A stretch of DNA of 64,000 nucleotides, taken from Burkholderiales bacterium. Lineage in GTDB: Bacteria; Pseudomonadota; Gammaproteobacteria; Burkholderiales; Burkholderiaceae_C. Location of the stretch: NCBI GenBank assembly GCA_017307865.1, contig JAFKGE010000035.1:1-64000 (forward strand), given 5' to 3'. The notes under the pieces are model-generated. The model was not told the origin of the DNA, made no database searches, and worked only from the letters and a program-made list of their open reading frames with translations. Made by a program: the position numbers and the translations under genes. Below, piece after piece: positions 8,484 to 17,203 of the stretch; positions within the stretch are counted from its first letter, which is position 1, and each line of letters opens with the position of its first letter.

Positions 8484-8981
8484 TTACCGCACCAGCAGCA
8501 GCACCGCGCGCGCCTCGATGGCCGCGCCCTGCCCCACCGGCCCCAGGCTCTCGGCCGTCTTGGCCTTGACGTTGACTCGATCCGGCTCGACGCCCAGCAG
8601 CGCCGCGATGCGCGCCACCATGGCCGCGCGGTGCGGCGCCAGGCGCGGCGCCTGCGCCACCACCGTGGCGTCGACATTGCCCACGCGCCAGCCGGCGGCC
8701 TGCACGCGGGCCAGGGCCTCGGCCAGCAGCGCGGCCGAATCGGCGCCCTTGAAACGCGCGTCGCTGTCCGGAAAATGCGTGCCGATGTCGCCCAGCCCGG
8801 CGGCGCCCAGCAGCGCGTCGGTGATGGCGTGCAGCAGCACGTCGGCGTCCGAGTGGCCCAGCAGGCCGTGCGTGTGCGCCAGGGTGAGGCCGCCGATCAC
8901 CAGCGGGCGGCCGGGCACCAGGGCGTGCACGTCCCAGCCTTCGCCGATGCGAAACGCGGGCGGCGTCCAGTCGGCGCTCAT
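8484..8981 (-). CDS. ispF: 2-C-methyl-D-erythritol 2,4-cyclodiphosphate synthase
   Basis: The 165-residue enzyme catalyses the cyclisation step of the MEP isoprenoid pathway, converting CDP-methylerythritol 2-phosphate to the cyclic diphosphate with release of CMP. It shows the metal-binding GEGWDVHAL motif near the N terminus, then [18 protein letters not shown] and GDIGTHFPD, all diagnostic. Size is normal (about 160). The start overlaps the ispD stop by four bases, so translation is coupled. The first domain is cytoplasmic and acts as a trimer in the family. The gene converges on envZ with 5 bases between the stop codons. Confidence 0.96.
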   Translation of the reverse strand: MSADWTPPAFRIGEGWDVHALVPGRPLVIGGLTLAHTHGLLGHSDADVLLHAITDALLGAAGLGDIGTHFPDSDARFKGADSAALLAEALARVQAAGWRVGNVDATVVAQAPRLAPHRAAMVARIAALLGVEPDRVNVKAKTAESLGPVGQGAAIEARAVLLLVR

Positions 8982-9679
8982 GCCGCGCGGCTCCGCAAGA
9001 TGGCTTCGGCCAAGGCGAAGTCCTCCGGATAGGTGACCTTCAGGTTGTGCGCGCTGCCGCGCACCAGCAGCGGCCGCTGGCCGGCGGCCTCGATGGCGCT
9101 GGCCTCGTCGGTGATGCCGGCAAAGCCGCTGCCGGCATGCGCCGCCAGCGCCGCATGCAGCGCGCCCAGGCGAAACATCTGCGGCGTTTGCGCCAGCCAG
9201 CTGCCCTCGCGCTCCAGCGTGGCCGCCACGCGCCCGCCTTCGGCGCGCTTGAGCGTGTCGGCCAGCGGCAGCGCCAGCAGGCCGCCCACGGGGTCGCGCC
9301 AGCAGGCGTCGATCAGCGCCTCGATCTGCGCCGGGGTGACCAGGCAGCGCGCGGCGTCGTGCACCAGCACCCAGTCGGCGGGCGCGGCGCCGGCGGCCAG
9401 CAGCCAGCCCAAGCCGTTGAACACGCTCTCGGCGCGCGTGGCGCCGCCGCAGGCGTGCACCTCGACCGGCGCGCCCAAATCGCTCAGGCGCGCATCGCCC
9501 GGCGCCACCACCACCAGCACGCGCGCGATGCGCGGCACCGCTGTGAGGGCCGCCAGCGTGTGCCGCACCAGCGGCCGGCCGGCCAGCGGCTGGTACTGCT
9601 TGGGCAGCCCGGTGCCGGCACGCGATCCGCTGCCAGCGCAGGGCAGCAGGGCAAGGCAGCGGGGGGCGTCGAGCGACAT
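8978..9679 (-). CDS. ispD: 2-C-methyl-D-erythritol 4-phosphate cytidylyltransferase
   Basis: The 233-residue enzyme transfers CMP from CTP to methylerythritol 4-phosphate in the MEP isoprenoid pathway. The nucleotide-binding loop [19 protein letters not shown] and the substrate-binding VHDAARCLV segment are family hallmarks. It is the first gene of an ispD–ispF pair, two non-consecutive steps of the same pathway, joined by a 4-base overlap. Its start lies just beyond repeat copy b, which therefore occupies its promoter and leader region. The length agrees with bacterial IspD proteins (about 230-240). Confidence 0.96.
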   Translation of the reverse strand: MSLDAPRCLALLPCAGSGSRAGTGLPKQYQPLAGRPLVRHTLAALTAVPRIARVLVVVAPGDARLSDLGAPVEVHACGGATRAESVFNGLGWLLAAGAAPADWVLVHDAARCLVTPAQIEALIDACWRDPVGGLLALPLADTLKRAEGGRVAATLEREGSWLAQTPQMFRLGALHAALAAHAGSGFAGITDEASAIEAAGQRPLLVRGSAHNLKVTYPEDFALAEAILRSRAA

Positions 9680-9683
9680 GGGT

Positions 9684-9748
9684 AACTATTATATTGATAG
9701 CTGGTTGCGCTGGTTCAACGGGCGCCAGCGGCCTGTTTGGCTTGAAAA
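9684..9748 (+). repeat. Interspersed ~65-bp repeat, copy b
   Basis: The core ATTGATAGCTGGTTGCGCTGG is followed by GGCGCCAGCGGCC and TTTGGCTTGAAAA, matching the window consensus. It fills almost all of the 75-bp gap between ispD and the molybdenum-hydroxylase gene. Confidence 0.85.
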
Positions 9749-9754
9749 CTCAAT

Positions 9755-12085
9755 TCACGCACCATGCATCAAATCCCACAGCCGCGCCGGGCTCAAGGGC
9801 ATTTGCAGGCGCGGCGCCAGCTCGGGCCGGCCGGCGCGCGCCAGCGCATCGGCCACCGCGTTGACCACGCAGGGCGTGGCGCCGATGGTGCCCAGCTCGC
9901 CCACGCCCTTCACGCCCATGGGGTTGTTGGTGCAGGGGGTGGACTGGTCCATCTCGGTCCTGAAGCGGGCGGCGATGTCGTCGGCGTGCGGCGCGCTGTA
10001 GTCCATCAGGCTGCCGGTCAGCAGCTGGCCGGACGATTCGTCGTACACCACGCGCTCCAGCAGCGCCTGGCCGATGCCCTGCACCGCCCCGCCGTCGAGC
10101 TGGCCGCGCACGATCAGCGGGTTGACCACGCGCCCCACGTCGTTGACGCTGGCGTAGGCCAGCAGCTGCACCACGCCGGTCTGCGGGTCCAGCTCGACCT
10201 CGCAAACGTGCGCGCCATTGGGCCAGGTGGGGCCGGCCACGGTGTGCGTGTGCTCGACCCAGATGTGGCCGCCCGGCTGGCGCCCGGCCAGCTCGAACAG
10301 GTCGATCGCGTGGTCGGTGCCCGCCACGGCAAAGCGCCCGGCGGCGTAGCGGATGTCCTCGGGCGCGGCCTCCAGCTCGCGCGCGGCGAGCTGCCGGGCC
10401 TCCTGCACCGTGCGCTCGGCCCCGGTGTGCATGGCCGAGCCGCCGGTGAACAGCGAGCGCGAGCCCGCGCTGCCAAAGCCGTTGCCGCGGTCGGTGTCGC
10501 CCAGCACCACGCGCACGCGCTCGATCGGCACGTCGAACGCGTCGACCACCAGCTGCGCCAGCGAGGTGGCGATGCCCTGGCCCATCTGGTTGACGGCCGA
10601 ATAGACCTCGATGAAGCCGTCCGATTTCACGTCGATCGTCACGCGCTCCTCGAAGGCGTTGCCGCCGGTCCACTCAAGGAACGTTGCGATGCCCAGCCCG
10701 CGCCACAGCCCACGCGCCTTCGATGCGGCCGCGCGCGCGGCAAAGCCGTCCCAGTCGGCCAGCGGCAGGGCCTGGTCCAGCATGTGCTCGAAGCGCCCCA
10801 CGTCGTAGGTCTGGCCCATGGGGTTGGTGTAGGGCATCTGCTCGGGGCGGATGAAGTTGCGCCGGCGCAGCTGCACGCGGTCGATGCCGGTCTGGCGCGC
10901 CGCCTCGTCCATCAGGCGCTCGATGTTGAAGATGGCCTCGGGCCGGCCGGCGCCGCGATACGCCCCGGTGGGCGCCTGGTGCGTCAGCACGGCGCGAAAG
11001 TGAAAGTCGATCACCGGCACGTGGTAGACGCTGGTCTGCACCCAGGGGCCGATCAAGAGCTGGATCGCCACGCCCGTGCCCAGCGCATAGGCGCCCACGT
11101 TGGCGTGCGAGTGCACGCGCAGCACCAGGATGCGGCCGTCGGCGGCCAGCGCCAGCTCCAGATGCGCCTGCAGATCGCGCCCGTGGGTGGTGGCAAGAAA
11201 TTCCTCGCTGCGCTCGGCCGCCCAGCGCACCGGCCGGCCGGTGGCGCGCGCGGCCCAGGCCACCACCACGTCCTCGGGGTAGGCACCGGTCTTCATGCCG
11301 AAGCCGCCGCCGACGTCGCCCACGCGCACGCGCACCGCCTCGGGCGCCAGGCCCAGCGCGGCCGCCACGGCGGCGCGCACGCCGGTGGGCATTTGCGAGG
11401 ACAGGTGCATGTCCAGCCGGCCTTGGCCTGAGTCCCAGGCGGCGCGCACGCTGCGCGGCTCCAGCGTCAGCGCGGCCACGCGCTGATGCGTCAGATCCAG
11501 CTTGACCACCTGCGCGGCCTGCGCGAAGGCCAGCTGCGCCGCCTCGGCGTCGCCATGGCGCGCCTCGCAGGCGATGTTGTCGGGCGCAGCGGGCGTGACC
11601 ACGGCCTCGGCACGCAGGGCCGCCGCCAGGCTGGGCACGGCCGGCGCCTCGGCGTAGTCCACCCACACCGCCTCGGCGGCGTCGCGCGCCTGTTGCAGGC
11701 TGTCGGCCACCACCAGCGCCACCGCCTCGCCGACGAAGCGCGCGGCGCCCACCGCCAGCGGGTGGCGCGCGGGGCTGGCGCAGTCGCTGCCGTCGGCGCG
11801 CTTGAAGGGCGCGCCCGTGGCCATGGCCGGCACGCCGGCGGCCTGCAGGTCGGCGCCGCTGAACACGCCGCGCACGCCGGGCATGGCGCGCGCCGCGTCG
11901 GCGTCGACCTTGGTGATGAGCGCATGCGCGTGCGGCGAGCGCACGAACACGGCCCAGCCGTCGCCGGGCTGCCCCAGGTCGTCGGTGTAGCGCCCGCGCC
12001 CCTGCAGCAGCGCATCGTCCTCCAGGCGGCGCACGGCCTGGCCGCTGCCGAAGCGCGCGGCAAGAGAGGGGGATGCATCGGTCAT
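9755..12085 (-). CDS. Xanthine dehydrogenase-family molybdopterin-binding subunit
   Basis: The 776-residue protein is the molybdenum-cofactor large subunit of the xanthine oxidase family. An N-terminal a/b-hammerhead region begins RRLEDDALLQGRGRYTDDL. The active-site loop reads AYRGAGRPE, the form typical of general aldehyde or N-heterocycle hydroxylases; authentic CO dehydrogenase has AYxCSFR. The catalytic glutamate lies in GVKGVGELGTIG near the C terminus. Such enzymes normally work with a 2Fe-2S subunit and often an FAD subunit, and neither gene is adjacent. There is no Tat or Sec signal, so it should be cytoplasmic. The substrate cannot be told from sequence. Repeat copies b and c flank the gene on both sides. 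Confidence 0.88.
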   Translation of the reverse strand: MTDASPSLAARFGSGQAVRRLEDDALLQGRGRYTDDLGQPGDGWAVFVRSPHAHALITKVDADAARAMPGVRGVFSGADLQAAGVPAMATGAPFKRADGSDCASPARHPLAVGAARFVGEAVALVVADSLQQARDAAEAVWVDYAEAPAVPSLAAALRAEAVVTPAAPDNIACEARHGDAEAAQLAFAQAAQVVKLDLTHQRVAALTLEPRSVRAAWDSGQGRLDMHLSSQMPTGVRAAVAAALGLAPEAVRVRVGDVGGGFGMKTGAYPEDVVVAWAARATGRPVRWAAERSEEFLATTHGRDLQAHLELALAADGRILVLRVHSHANVGAYALGTGVAIQLLIGPWVQTSVYHVPVIDFHFRAVLTHQAPTGAYRGAGRPEAIFNIERLMDEAARQTGIDRVQLRRRNFIRPEQMPYTNPMGQTYDVGRFEHMLDQALPLADWDGFAARAAASKARGLWRGLGIATFLEWTGGNAFEERVTIDVKSDGFIEVYSAVNQMGQGIATSLAQLVVDAFDVPIERVRVVLGDTDRGNGFGSAGSRSLFTGGSAMHTGAERTVQEARQLAARELEAAPEDIRYAAGRFAVAGTDHAIDLFELAGRQPGGHIWVEHTHTVAGPTWPNGAHVCEVELDPQTGVVQLLAYASVNDVGRVVNPLIVRGQLDGGAVQGIGQALLERVVYDESSGQLLTGSLMDYSAPHADDIAARFRTEMDQSTPCTNNPMGVKGVGELGTIGATPCVVNAVADALARAGRPELAPRLQMPLSPARLWDLMHGA

Positions 12086-12172
12086 GGTCGGCCTTCGGGT
12101 TCTGCGGTGGAAGGGGGACTATAGGGCGGCGCGTCGGCGAGCGCAGCGCGGGTGCCCGGGCTGGGCGGAATT

Positions 12173-12237
12173 GCTATCAACCTGATAGCTGCTCGCGCTT
12201 GCTCGATGGTCGCCAGAGCCCCGTTTGGCTTGAGAAA
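12173..12237 (+). repeat. Interspersed ~65-bp repeat, copy c
   Basis: This copy has a perfect left stem (GCTATCA-acc-TGATAGC), then TGCTCGCGCTTGCTCGATGG, CGCCAGAGCCCC and GTTTGGCTTGAGA. It lies between the divergent molybdenum-hydroxylase and mfd genes. Confidence 0.88.
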
Positions 12238-12259
12238 TGGCGAGAAGGCCTCAAATCAC

Positions 12260-12304
12260 TAAAATCACCCTCACCACCCCCGTCCCAGCCGGCCGGGGGT
12301 TTTT
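12260..12304 (+). promoter_or_regulatory. mfd leader: -10-like box and terminator-like hairpin
   Basis: A TAAAAT box at 12260-12265 is followed by a stem CCCCCG (12277-12282) / CGGGGG (12294-12299) and then five T residues. The mfd ATG comes at 12329. No plus-strand gene lies upstream to be terminated, because the neighbouring gene runs the other way, so the hairpin would sit in the mfd 5' leader. A role as an attenuator is an inference. Confidence 0.5.
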
Positions 12305-12328
12305 GTCGTTTTTGCTGTTTTACCGCCG

Positions 12329-15300
12329 ATGCAACTGCCCAAGCTCATTCCCGGCAAACGCCATGCCCTGCCGCGCCCCCCCGGCTCCAGCGACGCGCTG
12401 GCGCTGGCGCGCCTGGCCGAGCGCGAGCGTGCCGCCGGGCGGCTCACCGCCATCGTCACGGCCGACGCCTCGGACGCGCGCCGCCTGCAGGACGAACTGG
12501 CCTTCTTTGCGCCCGCGCTGCGCGTCACCCTGTTTCCGGACTGGGAGACCCTGCCCTACGACAGCTTCTCGCCGCACCAGGACCTGATCAGCGAGCGCCT
12601 GGCCACGCTGTGGGCCATCCGCCAGCGCCAGGCCGACGTGGTGCTGGTGCCGGCCACCACGGCGCTGTACCGCCTGGCGCCGCCCAGCTTTCTGGCGGCC
12701 TACACCTTCGACTTCAAGCAGGGGCAGAAGCTGGACGAGGCGGCGCTCAAGAGCCAACTAACCCTGGCCGGCTACCAGCACGTCACGCAGGTGGTCAGCC
12801 CGGGCGAATACGCGGTGCGCGGCGGGCTGATCGACCTGTTTCCGATGGGCTCGCCGCAGCCGTTTCGGGTCGACCTGTTCGACGACGAGATCGACTCGAT
12901 CCGCGCCTTCGACCCCGACACGCAGCGCAGCCTGTACCCCGTGCCGGCGGTGCGCCTGCTGCCGGGGCGCGAGTTTCCGCTCGACGAGGCGGCGCAGGCG
13001 CGCTTTCGCCACCGCTGGCGCGAGCTGCTGGAGGGCGACCCGACCAAGAGCCGCCTCTACAAGGACATGGGCCACGGCGTGGCCTCGGCCGGCATCGAGT
13101 ACTACCTGCCGCTCTTTTTCGAGCAGACGGCCAGCGTGTTCGATTACCTGGGTGACCAAGCGACACTGGTGCTGCACGGCGACCTGGAGCCGGCCTTCCA
13201 GCAGTTCACGCAGGACACGCGCGAGCGCCATCGCCTGGCGCAGGGCGACCCCGAGCGGCCGGTGCTGCCGCCCGAGGCGCTGTTTCTCAGTGCCGAAGAC
13301 TTTTACCTCGCCGCCAAGCCCCTGCCCCAGCTGGCCTTGCGCCCCGGCGTGGGCGACGTGAATGAAAGTGCCTTTGCGCAAACCCTGCCCGAGCTGACCG
13401 CCCAGCGCGGCGCCGACGATCCGCTGCAGCGCCTGCAGGCGCACATTCGCGTCGGCGCCCGGCGCGTGCTGGTGCTGGCCGAAAGCGCGGGCCGGCGCGA
13501 GAGTCTGCTGGACTTTCTGCGCGCCAGCGGCCTGAACCCGCCGGCCTTCGATGCGCTGGCCGAGTTCGAGGCCAGCAGCGAGCCGACCGGCATCGCCACC
13601 GCCGCGCTGGCCCGAGGCTTTGCGTGGGTCGAAGGCGGCATCGACTTCGTCACCGAGACCGAGCTGTTCGCCGCCGGCCCCACCACGCGCCGGCACAAAA
13701 GGCAGGAGCAGGTCAGCGACGTCGAGGCGCTGATCAAGGACCTGTCGGAGCTGAAGGTGGGCGACCCGGTGGTGCACGCGCAGCACGGCATCGGGCGCTA
13801 CCGCGGCCTGGTCAACCTGGACGTGGGCGCCACCAACCCCGACGGCAGCGCAGCGCCGCAAGAATTCCTGCACCTCGAATACGCGGGTGAGGCGGTGCTG
13901 TACGTGCCGGTGTCGCAGTTGCACCTGATCGGCCGCTACACCGGCGTGTCGGCCGACGAGGCGCCGCTGCACAAGCTGGGCAGCGGCCAGTGGGAAAAGG
14001 CCAAGCGCAAGGCGGCCGAGCAGGTGCGCGACGCCGCCGCCGAGCTGCTCAACATCCACGCCCGGCGCGCCGCGCGCGAGGGCCACGCGTTTCGCTATTC
14101 GCCGCACGACTACGAGCAGTTCGCGGCCGACTTCGGCTTCGAGGAAACGGCCGACCAGAGCGCGGCCATCCACGCCGTCATCCAGGACATGATCAGCCCG
14201 CAGCCGATGGACCGGCTGGTGTGCGGCGACGTCGGCTTCGGCAAGACCGAGGTGGCCCTGCGCGCGGCCTTCGTCGCCGTCACCGGCGGCAAGCAGGTGG
14301 CCCTGCTGGCGCCCACCACCCTGCTGGCCGAGCAGCACTACCAGACGCTGCAAGACCGCTTTGCCAAGTGGCCGGTGAAGGTGGCGCAGATGAGCCGCTT
14401 CGCCTCGGGCAAGGAAACCACCGCCGCGCTCAAGGGCCTGGCCGACGGCAGCGTCGACATCGTGGTCGGCACGCACAAGCTGCTGTCCGAGAAAACGCGC
14501 TTCAAGAACCTGGGCCTGCTGATCATCGACGAGGAGCATCGCTTCGGCGTGCGCCACAAGGAGCAGATCAAGGCCCTGCGCGCCGAGGTCGACGTGCTGA
14601 CGCTCACGGCCACGCCGATCCCGCGCACCATGGGCATGGCGCTGGAGGGGCTGCGCGACCTCAGCGTGATCGCCACCGCGCCGCAGCGGCGCCTGGCCAT
14701 CAAGACCTTCGTGCGCAGCGAAAGCCACGGCACCATCCGCGAGGCGGTGCTGCGCGAATTGAAGCGCGGCGGGCAGGTCTACTTTCTGCACAACGAGGTC
14801 GAGACCATCGAGAACCGCCGCCAGGCGCTGGAAAAAATCCTGCCCGAGGCGCGCATCGCCATCGCCCACGGCCAGATGCCCGAGCGCCAGCTGGAGCACG
14901 TGATGCGCGACTTCGTGGCGCAGCGCCACAACCTGCTGCTGTGCTCGACCATCATCGAGACCGGCATCGACGTGCCCACGGCCAACACCATCGTCATCGC
15001 GCGCGCCGACAAGTTCGGCCTGGCGCAGCTGCACCAGCTGCGCGGGCGCGTGGGCCGCAGCCATCACCAAGCCTACGCCTACCTGATGGTGCCCGACGTG
15101 CAGAGCCTGACCAAGCAGGCCGAACAACGGCTGGAAGCGATCCAGCAGATGGAGGAGCTGGGCAGCGGCTTTTACCTGGCCATGCACGATCTGGAAATCC
15201 GCGGCGCCGGCGAGGTGCTGGGCGAGAACCAGAGCGGCAACATGATGGAGATCGGCTTTCAGCTCTACAACGAGATGCTGGCCGAGGCCGTGCGCAGTCT

Positions 15301-15805
15301 GAAGGCTGGCAAGGAGCCCGACCTGCTGGCGCCCATGCAGGCCGCCACCGACATCAACCTGCACGCGCCCGCCCTGCTGCCCAGCGACTACTGCGGCGAC
15401 GTGCACCTGCGCCTGTCCTTCTACAAGAAGCTGGCCACCGCCAAGAGCAACGAGCAGATCGACACGCTGGTGGAGGAGATCGTCGACCGCTTCGGCAAGC
15501 TGCCGCCGCAGGCGCAAACGCTGATCGACGTGCACCGCCTGCGCGTGGCCAGCCAGCCCTACGGCGTGACCAAGGTGGACGCGGCGCCGGGCGCCATCGC
15601 CATCCACTTCAAGCCCAACCCGCCGATCGACCCGATGGCCATCATCCATCTGATCCAGAAGAACCGCGCCATCAAGCTGGCGGGCAACGACAAGCTGCGC
15701 ATCGAGCGCGCCCTGCCCGAGCCGCGCGAGCGCGCCCAGCTGGTGCGCGACGTGCTGCGCAGCCTGGGGCAGCCGGTGCGCGCGGCCGAGCCGGCGCCGG
15801 CCTGA
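12329..15805 (+). CDS. mfd: Transcription-repair coupling factor Mfd
   Basis: The 1158-residue ATP-dependent translocase removes RNA polymerase stalled at DNA lesions and recruits UvrA. The N-terminal UvrB-like region includes DWETLPYDSFSPHQD. An RNAP-interaction domain begins near DPVVHAQHGIGRYRGL. The helicase core has Walker A VCGDVGFGKTEVALRA, the DEEH box IIDEEHRFGV, TATPIPRTM and motif VI-like QLRGRVGRS. A TRCF C-terminal domain follows. Length is close to E. coli Mfd (1148). The ATG at 12329 has no evident Shine-Dalgarno and is preceded by a terminator-like hairpin ending 24 bases upstream. It stands alone in orientation relative to the preceding gene; the cytochrome gene follows about 100 bases downstream. 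Confidence 0.97.
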   Translation: MQLPKLIPGKRHALPRPPGSSDALALARLAERERAAGRLTAIVTADASDARRLQDELAFFAPALRVTLFPDWETLPYDSFSPHQDLISERLATLWAIRQRQADVVLVPATTALYRLAPPSFLAAYTFDFKQGQKLDEAALKSQLTLAGYQHVTQVVSPGEYAVRGGLIDLFPMGSPQPFRVDLFDDEIDSIRAFDPDTQRSLYPVPAVRLLPGREFPLDEAAQARFRHRWRELLEGDPTKSRLYKDMGHGVASAGIEYYLPLFFEQTASVFDYLGDQATLVLHGDLEPAFQQFTQDTRERHRLAQGDPERPVLPPEALFLSAEDFYLAAKPLPQLALRPGVGDVNESAFAQTLPELTAQRGADDPLQRLQAHIRVGARRVLVLAESAGRRESLLDFLRASGLNPPAFDALAEFEASSEPTGIATAALARGFAWVEGGIDFVTETELFAAGPTTRRHKRQEQVSDVEALIKDLSELKVGDPVVHAQHGIGRYRGLVNLDVGATNPDGSAAPQEFLHLEYAGEAVLYVPVSQLHLIGRYTGVSADEAPLHKLGSGQWEKAKRKAAEQVRDAAAELLNIHARRAAREGHAFRYSPHDYEQFAADFGFEETADQSAAIHAVIQDMISPQPMDRLVCGDVGFGKTEVALRAAFVAVTGGKQVALLAPTTLLAEQHYQTLQDRFAKWPVKVAQMSRFASGKETTAALKGLADGSVDIVVGTHKLLSEKTRFKNLGLLIIDEEHRFGVRHKEQIKALRAEVDVLTLTATPIPRTMGMALEGLRDLSVIATAPQRRLAIKTFVRSESHGTIREAVLRELKRGGQVYFLHNEVETIENRRQALEKILPEARIAIAHGQMPERQLEHVMRDFVAQRHNLLLCSTIIETGIDVPTANTIVIARADKFGLAQLHQLRGRVGRSHHQAYAYLMVPDVQSLTKQAEQRLEAIQQMEELGSGFYLAMHDLEIRGAGEVLGENQSGNMMEIGFQLYNEMLAEAVRSLKAGKEPDLLAPMQAATDINLHAPALLPSDYCGDVHLRLSFYKKLATAKSNEQIDTLVEEIVDRFGKLPPQAQTLIDVHRLRVASQPYGVTKVDAAPGAIAIHFKPNPPIDPMAIIHLIQKNRAIKLAGNDKLRIERALPEPRERAQLVRDVLRSLGQPVRAAEPAPA

Positions 15806-15847
15806 ATAACCCTTGAATTTGTCGGACTTTGGGAACACACTGGCGCG

Positions 15848-15869
15848 CTTGACGTTGGCCAACGTCAAG
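15848..15869. promoter_or_regulatory. Perfect 22-bp palindrome
   Basis: Two 11-base arms (CTTGACGTTGG and its exact complement) meet with no spacer. The palindrome lies between the mfd stop and the cytochrome c start, 34 bases before that ATG. There is no T-tract after it, so it looks more like an operator or an RNA hairpin than a terminator. Confidence 0.55.
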
Positions 15870-15902
15870 AAACCGTGTTCAACCCACATCAGGAGACTTC
15901 GC

Positions 15903-16496
15903 ATGTCCTCGCCTGCCCGACCCCGCCACACACCCCCGCTTGGCATCGCGCTGGCGCTCGGCCTTGGCTTCGGCCTCGCCGCCACGGCGTCAGCGCAAAC
16001 CAACGGCAACGCCGACACCACCACCCCGGTGGCGCGCGGCGCCTACCTGGTGCACGGCATGGGCTGCGCCGACTGCCACACGCCGCTCAAGATGGGCGCC
16101 AAGGGGCCCGAGCCCGACCTGTCGCGCGGCCTCTCGGGCCACCCGCAGGGCCTGCTGCTGCAGCCGCCCGCCCTTCCCGCCGGCAGCCCCTGGGCCTGGG
16201 GCGGCGCGGGCACCAACACCGCCTTCTTTGGCCCCTGGGGCGTCAGCTACGCCGCCAACCTGACGCCCGACGCCACCGGCCTCGCCGGCTGGACGGCCGA
16301 GCAGTTCACGCAGGCCATGCGCACCGGCAAGCACGCCGGCAGCGGCCGCCCCCTGATGCCGCCCATGCCCTGGCCGGCCTTCGGCCAGTTGAACGATGCC
16401 GACCTGCACGCCATGTTCGCCTACCTGATGGCGCAGCCGGCGGTGCCAAACCGCGTTCCGGACTATCAGCCGCCGACGCCGGCCGCCCAGCGCTGA
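15903..16496 (+). CDS. Monoheme cytochrome c
   Basis: The 197-residue protein has a signal peptide (GIALALGLGFGLAATASAQ) and one heme-binding motif, CADCH, in the context RGAYLVHGMGCADCHTPL. A distal methionine is likely in the MPPMPWPAFGQLNDADL segment. The protein is periplasmic and resembles single domains of the multiheme cytochromes that accept electrons from alcohol or aldehyde dehydrogenases, but no dehydrogenase is adjacent. The start at 15903 is supported by AGGAGA 8 bases upstream. A perfect 22-bp palindrome sits in its upstream region. Downstream is an unrelated VOC-family gene. Confidence 0.88.
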   Translation: MSSPARPRHTPPLGIALALGLGFGLAATASAQTNGNADTTTPVARGAYLVHGMGCADCHTPLKMGAKGPEPDLSRGLSGHPQGLLLQPPALPAGSPWAWGGAGTNTAFFGPWGVSYAANLTPDATGLAGWTAEQFTQAMRTGKHAGSGRPLMPPMPWPAFGQLNDADLHAMFAYLMAQPAVPNRVPDYQPPTPAAQR

Positions 16497-16606
16497 GGGC
16501 GTCGCCCCCCGGCTCACGGCCAGCCCCGATCCGGTGCGGGGCGATGCTGGCCTGCCGCCCGAGTCACGCGGCCCCGCGCCATCCACACACTTTCCCCGGG
16601 TGAACC

Positions 16607-17188
16607 ATGAACCCCATCCGCCCCCACAAGTTCGCACACGTGGTCTATCGCACGCGCCGCTTCGACCAAATGATCGACTGGTACCAGACCGTTTTTGGCG
16701 CCCATGTCCAGCATCAGGATCCCGCCCTGGCCTTCCTGACCTATGACGACGAGCACCATCGCTTCGCCTTCCTGAACCTGGGCGTGCTGGACCCGGCTCA
16801 TTCGGACACGGAAAAGCAGGGACTCGTCGGCGTCGATCACGTGGCCTACACCTTTGCCTCGCTCGATCAGTTGCTGGACAACTACGAGCAACTGAAGGTC
16901 GAACACATCCGCCCCTACTGGTGCGTGCACCACGGCATCTCCGTCTCGATGTACTACGCCGACCCCGATGGCAACCAGATGGAATTTCAGGTCGAATGCT
17001 TCGAATCCGGCGACAAGGCCAACGCCTTCATGACCGGGCCCGGGTTCGACGAAAACCCCATCGGAGTCGAGTTCGACCCCGAGGTCCTTCTTGCGCGGCG
17101 CAAGCAAGGCCAGCTCGGCGACTTCCTGCCGCGCACAACGCATCAGCCGGTCTCCCCGATCCGGGGCGCCCTCGGCAGCGCGGCGTAG
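16607..17188 (+). CDS. VOC-family (glyoxalase/extradiol-dioxygenase-like) protein
   Basis: The 193-residue protein has paired beta-alpha-beta modules of the vicinal oxygen chelate fold. Likely metal ligands are the histidine in PHKFAHVVYRT, the histidine in GVDHVAYTF and a glutamate in NQMEFQVECF; the order H–H–E is that of extradiol dioxygenases and glyoxalases. Similar proteins are often named biphenyl-2,3-diol 1,2-dioxygenase-like, but at one VOC repeat the length is short for a ring-cleaving enzyme. No aromatic pathway gene is adjacent. The 110-bp gap before it shows no clear promoter. The function is unassigned. Confidence 0.8.
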   Translation: MNPIRPHKFAHVVYRTRRFDQMIDWYQTVFGAHVQHQDPALAFLTYDDEHHRFAFLNLGVLDPAHSDTEKQGLVGVDHVAYTFASLDQLLDNYEQLKVEHIRPYWCVHHGISVSMYYADPDGNQMEFQVECFESGDKANAFMTGPGFDENPIGVEFDPEVLLARRKQGQLGDFLPRTTHQPVSPIRGALGSAA

Positions 17189-17203
17189 CACACAATACGG
17201 GCC

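Noticed and set aside
9755..12085. CO dehydrogenase large subunit (coxL)
   Set aside because: The active-site loop is AYRGAGR, not AYxCSFR, and there are no coxM or coxS genes beside it.
15848..15869. Intrinsic terminator of mfd
   Set aside because: The palindrome is perfect, but no T-tract follows on either strand.
12758..16024. Long open frame antisense to mfd
   Set aside because: It is a His/Gln/Leu-rich shadow frame over an intact Mfd coding sequence.
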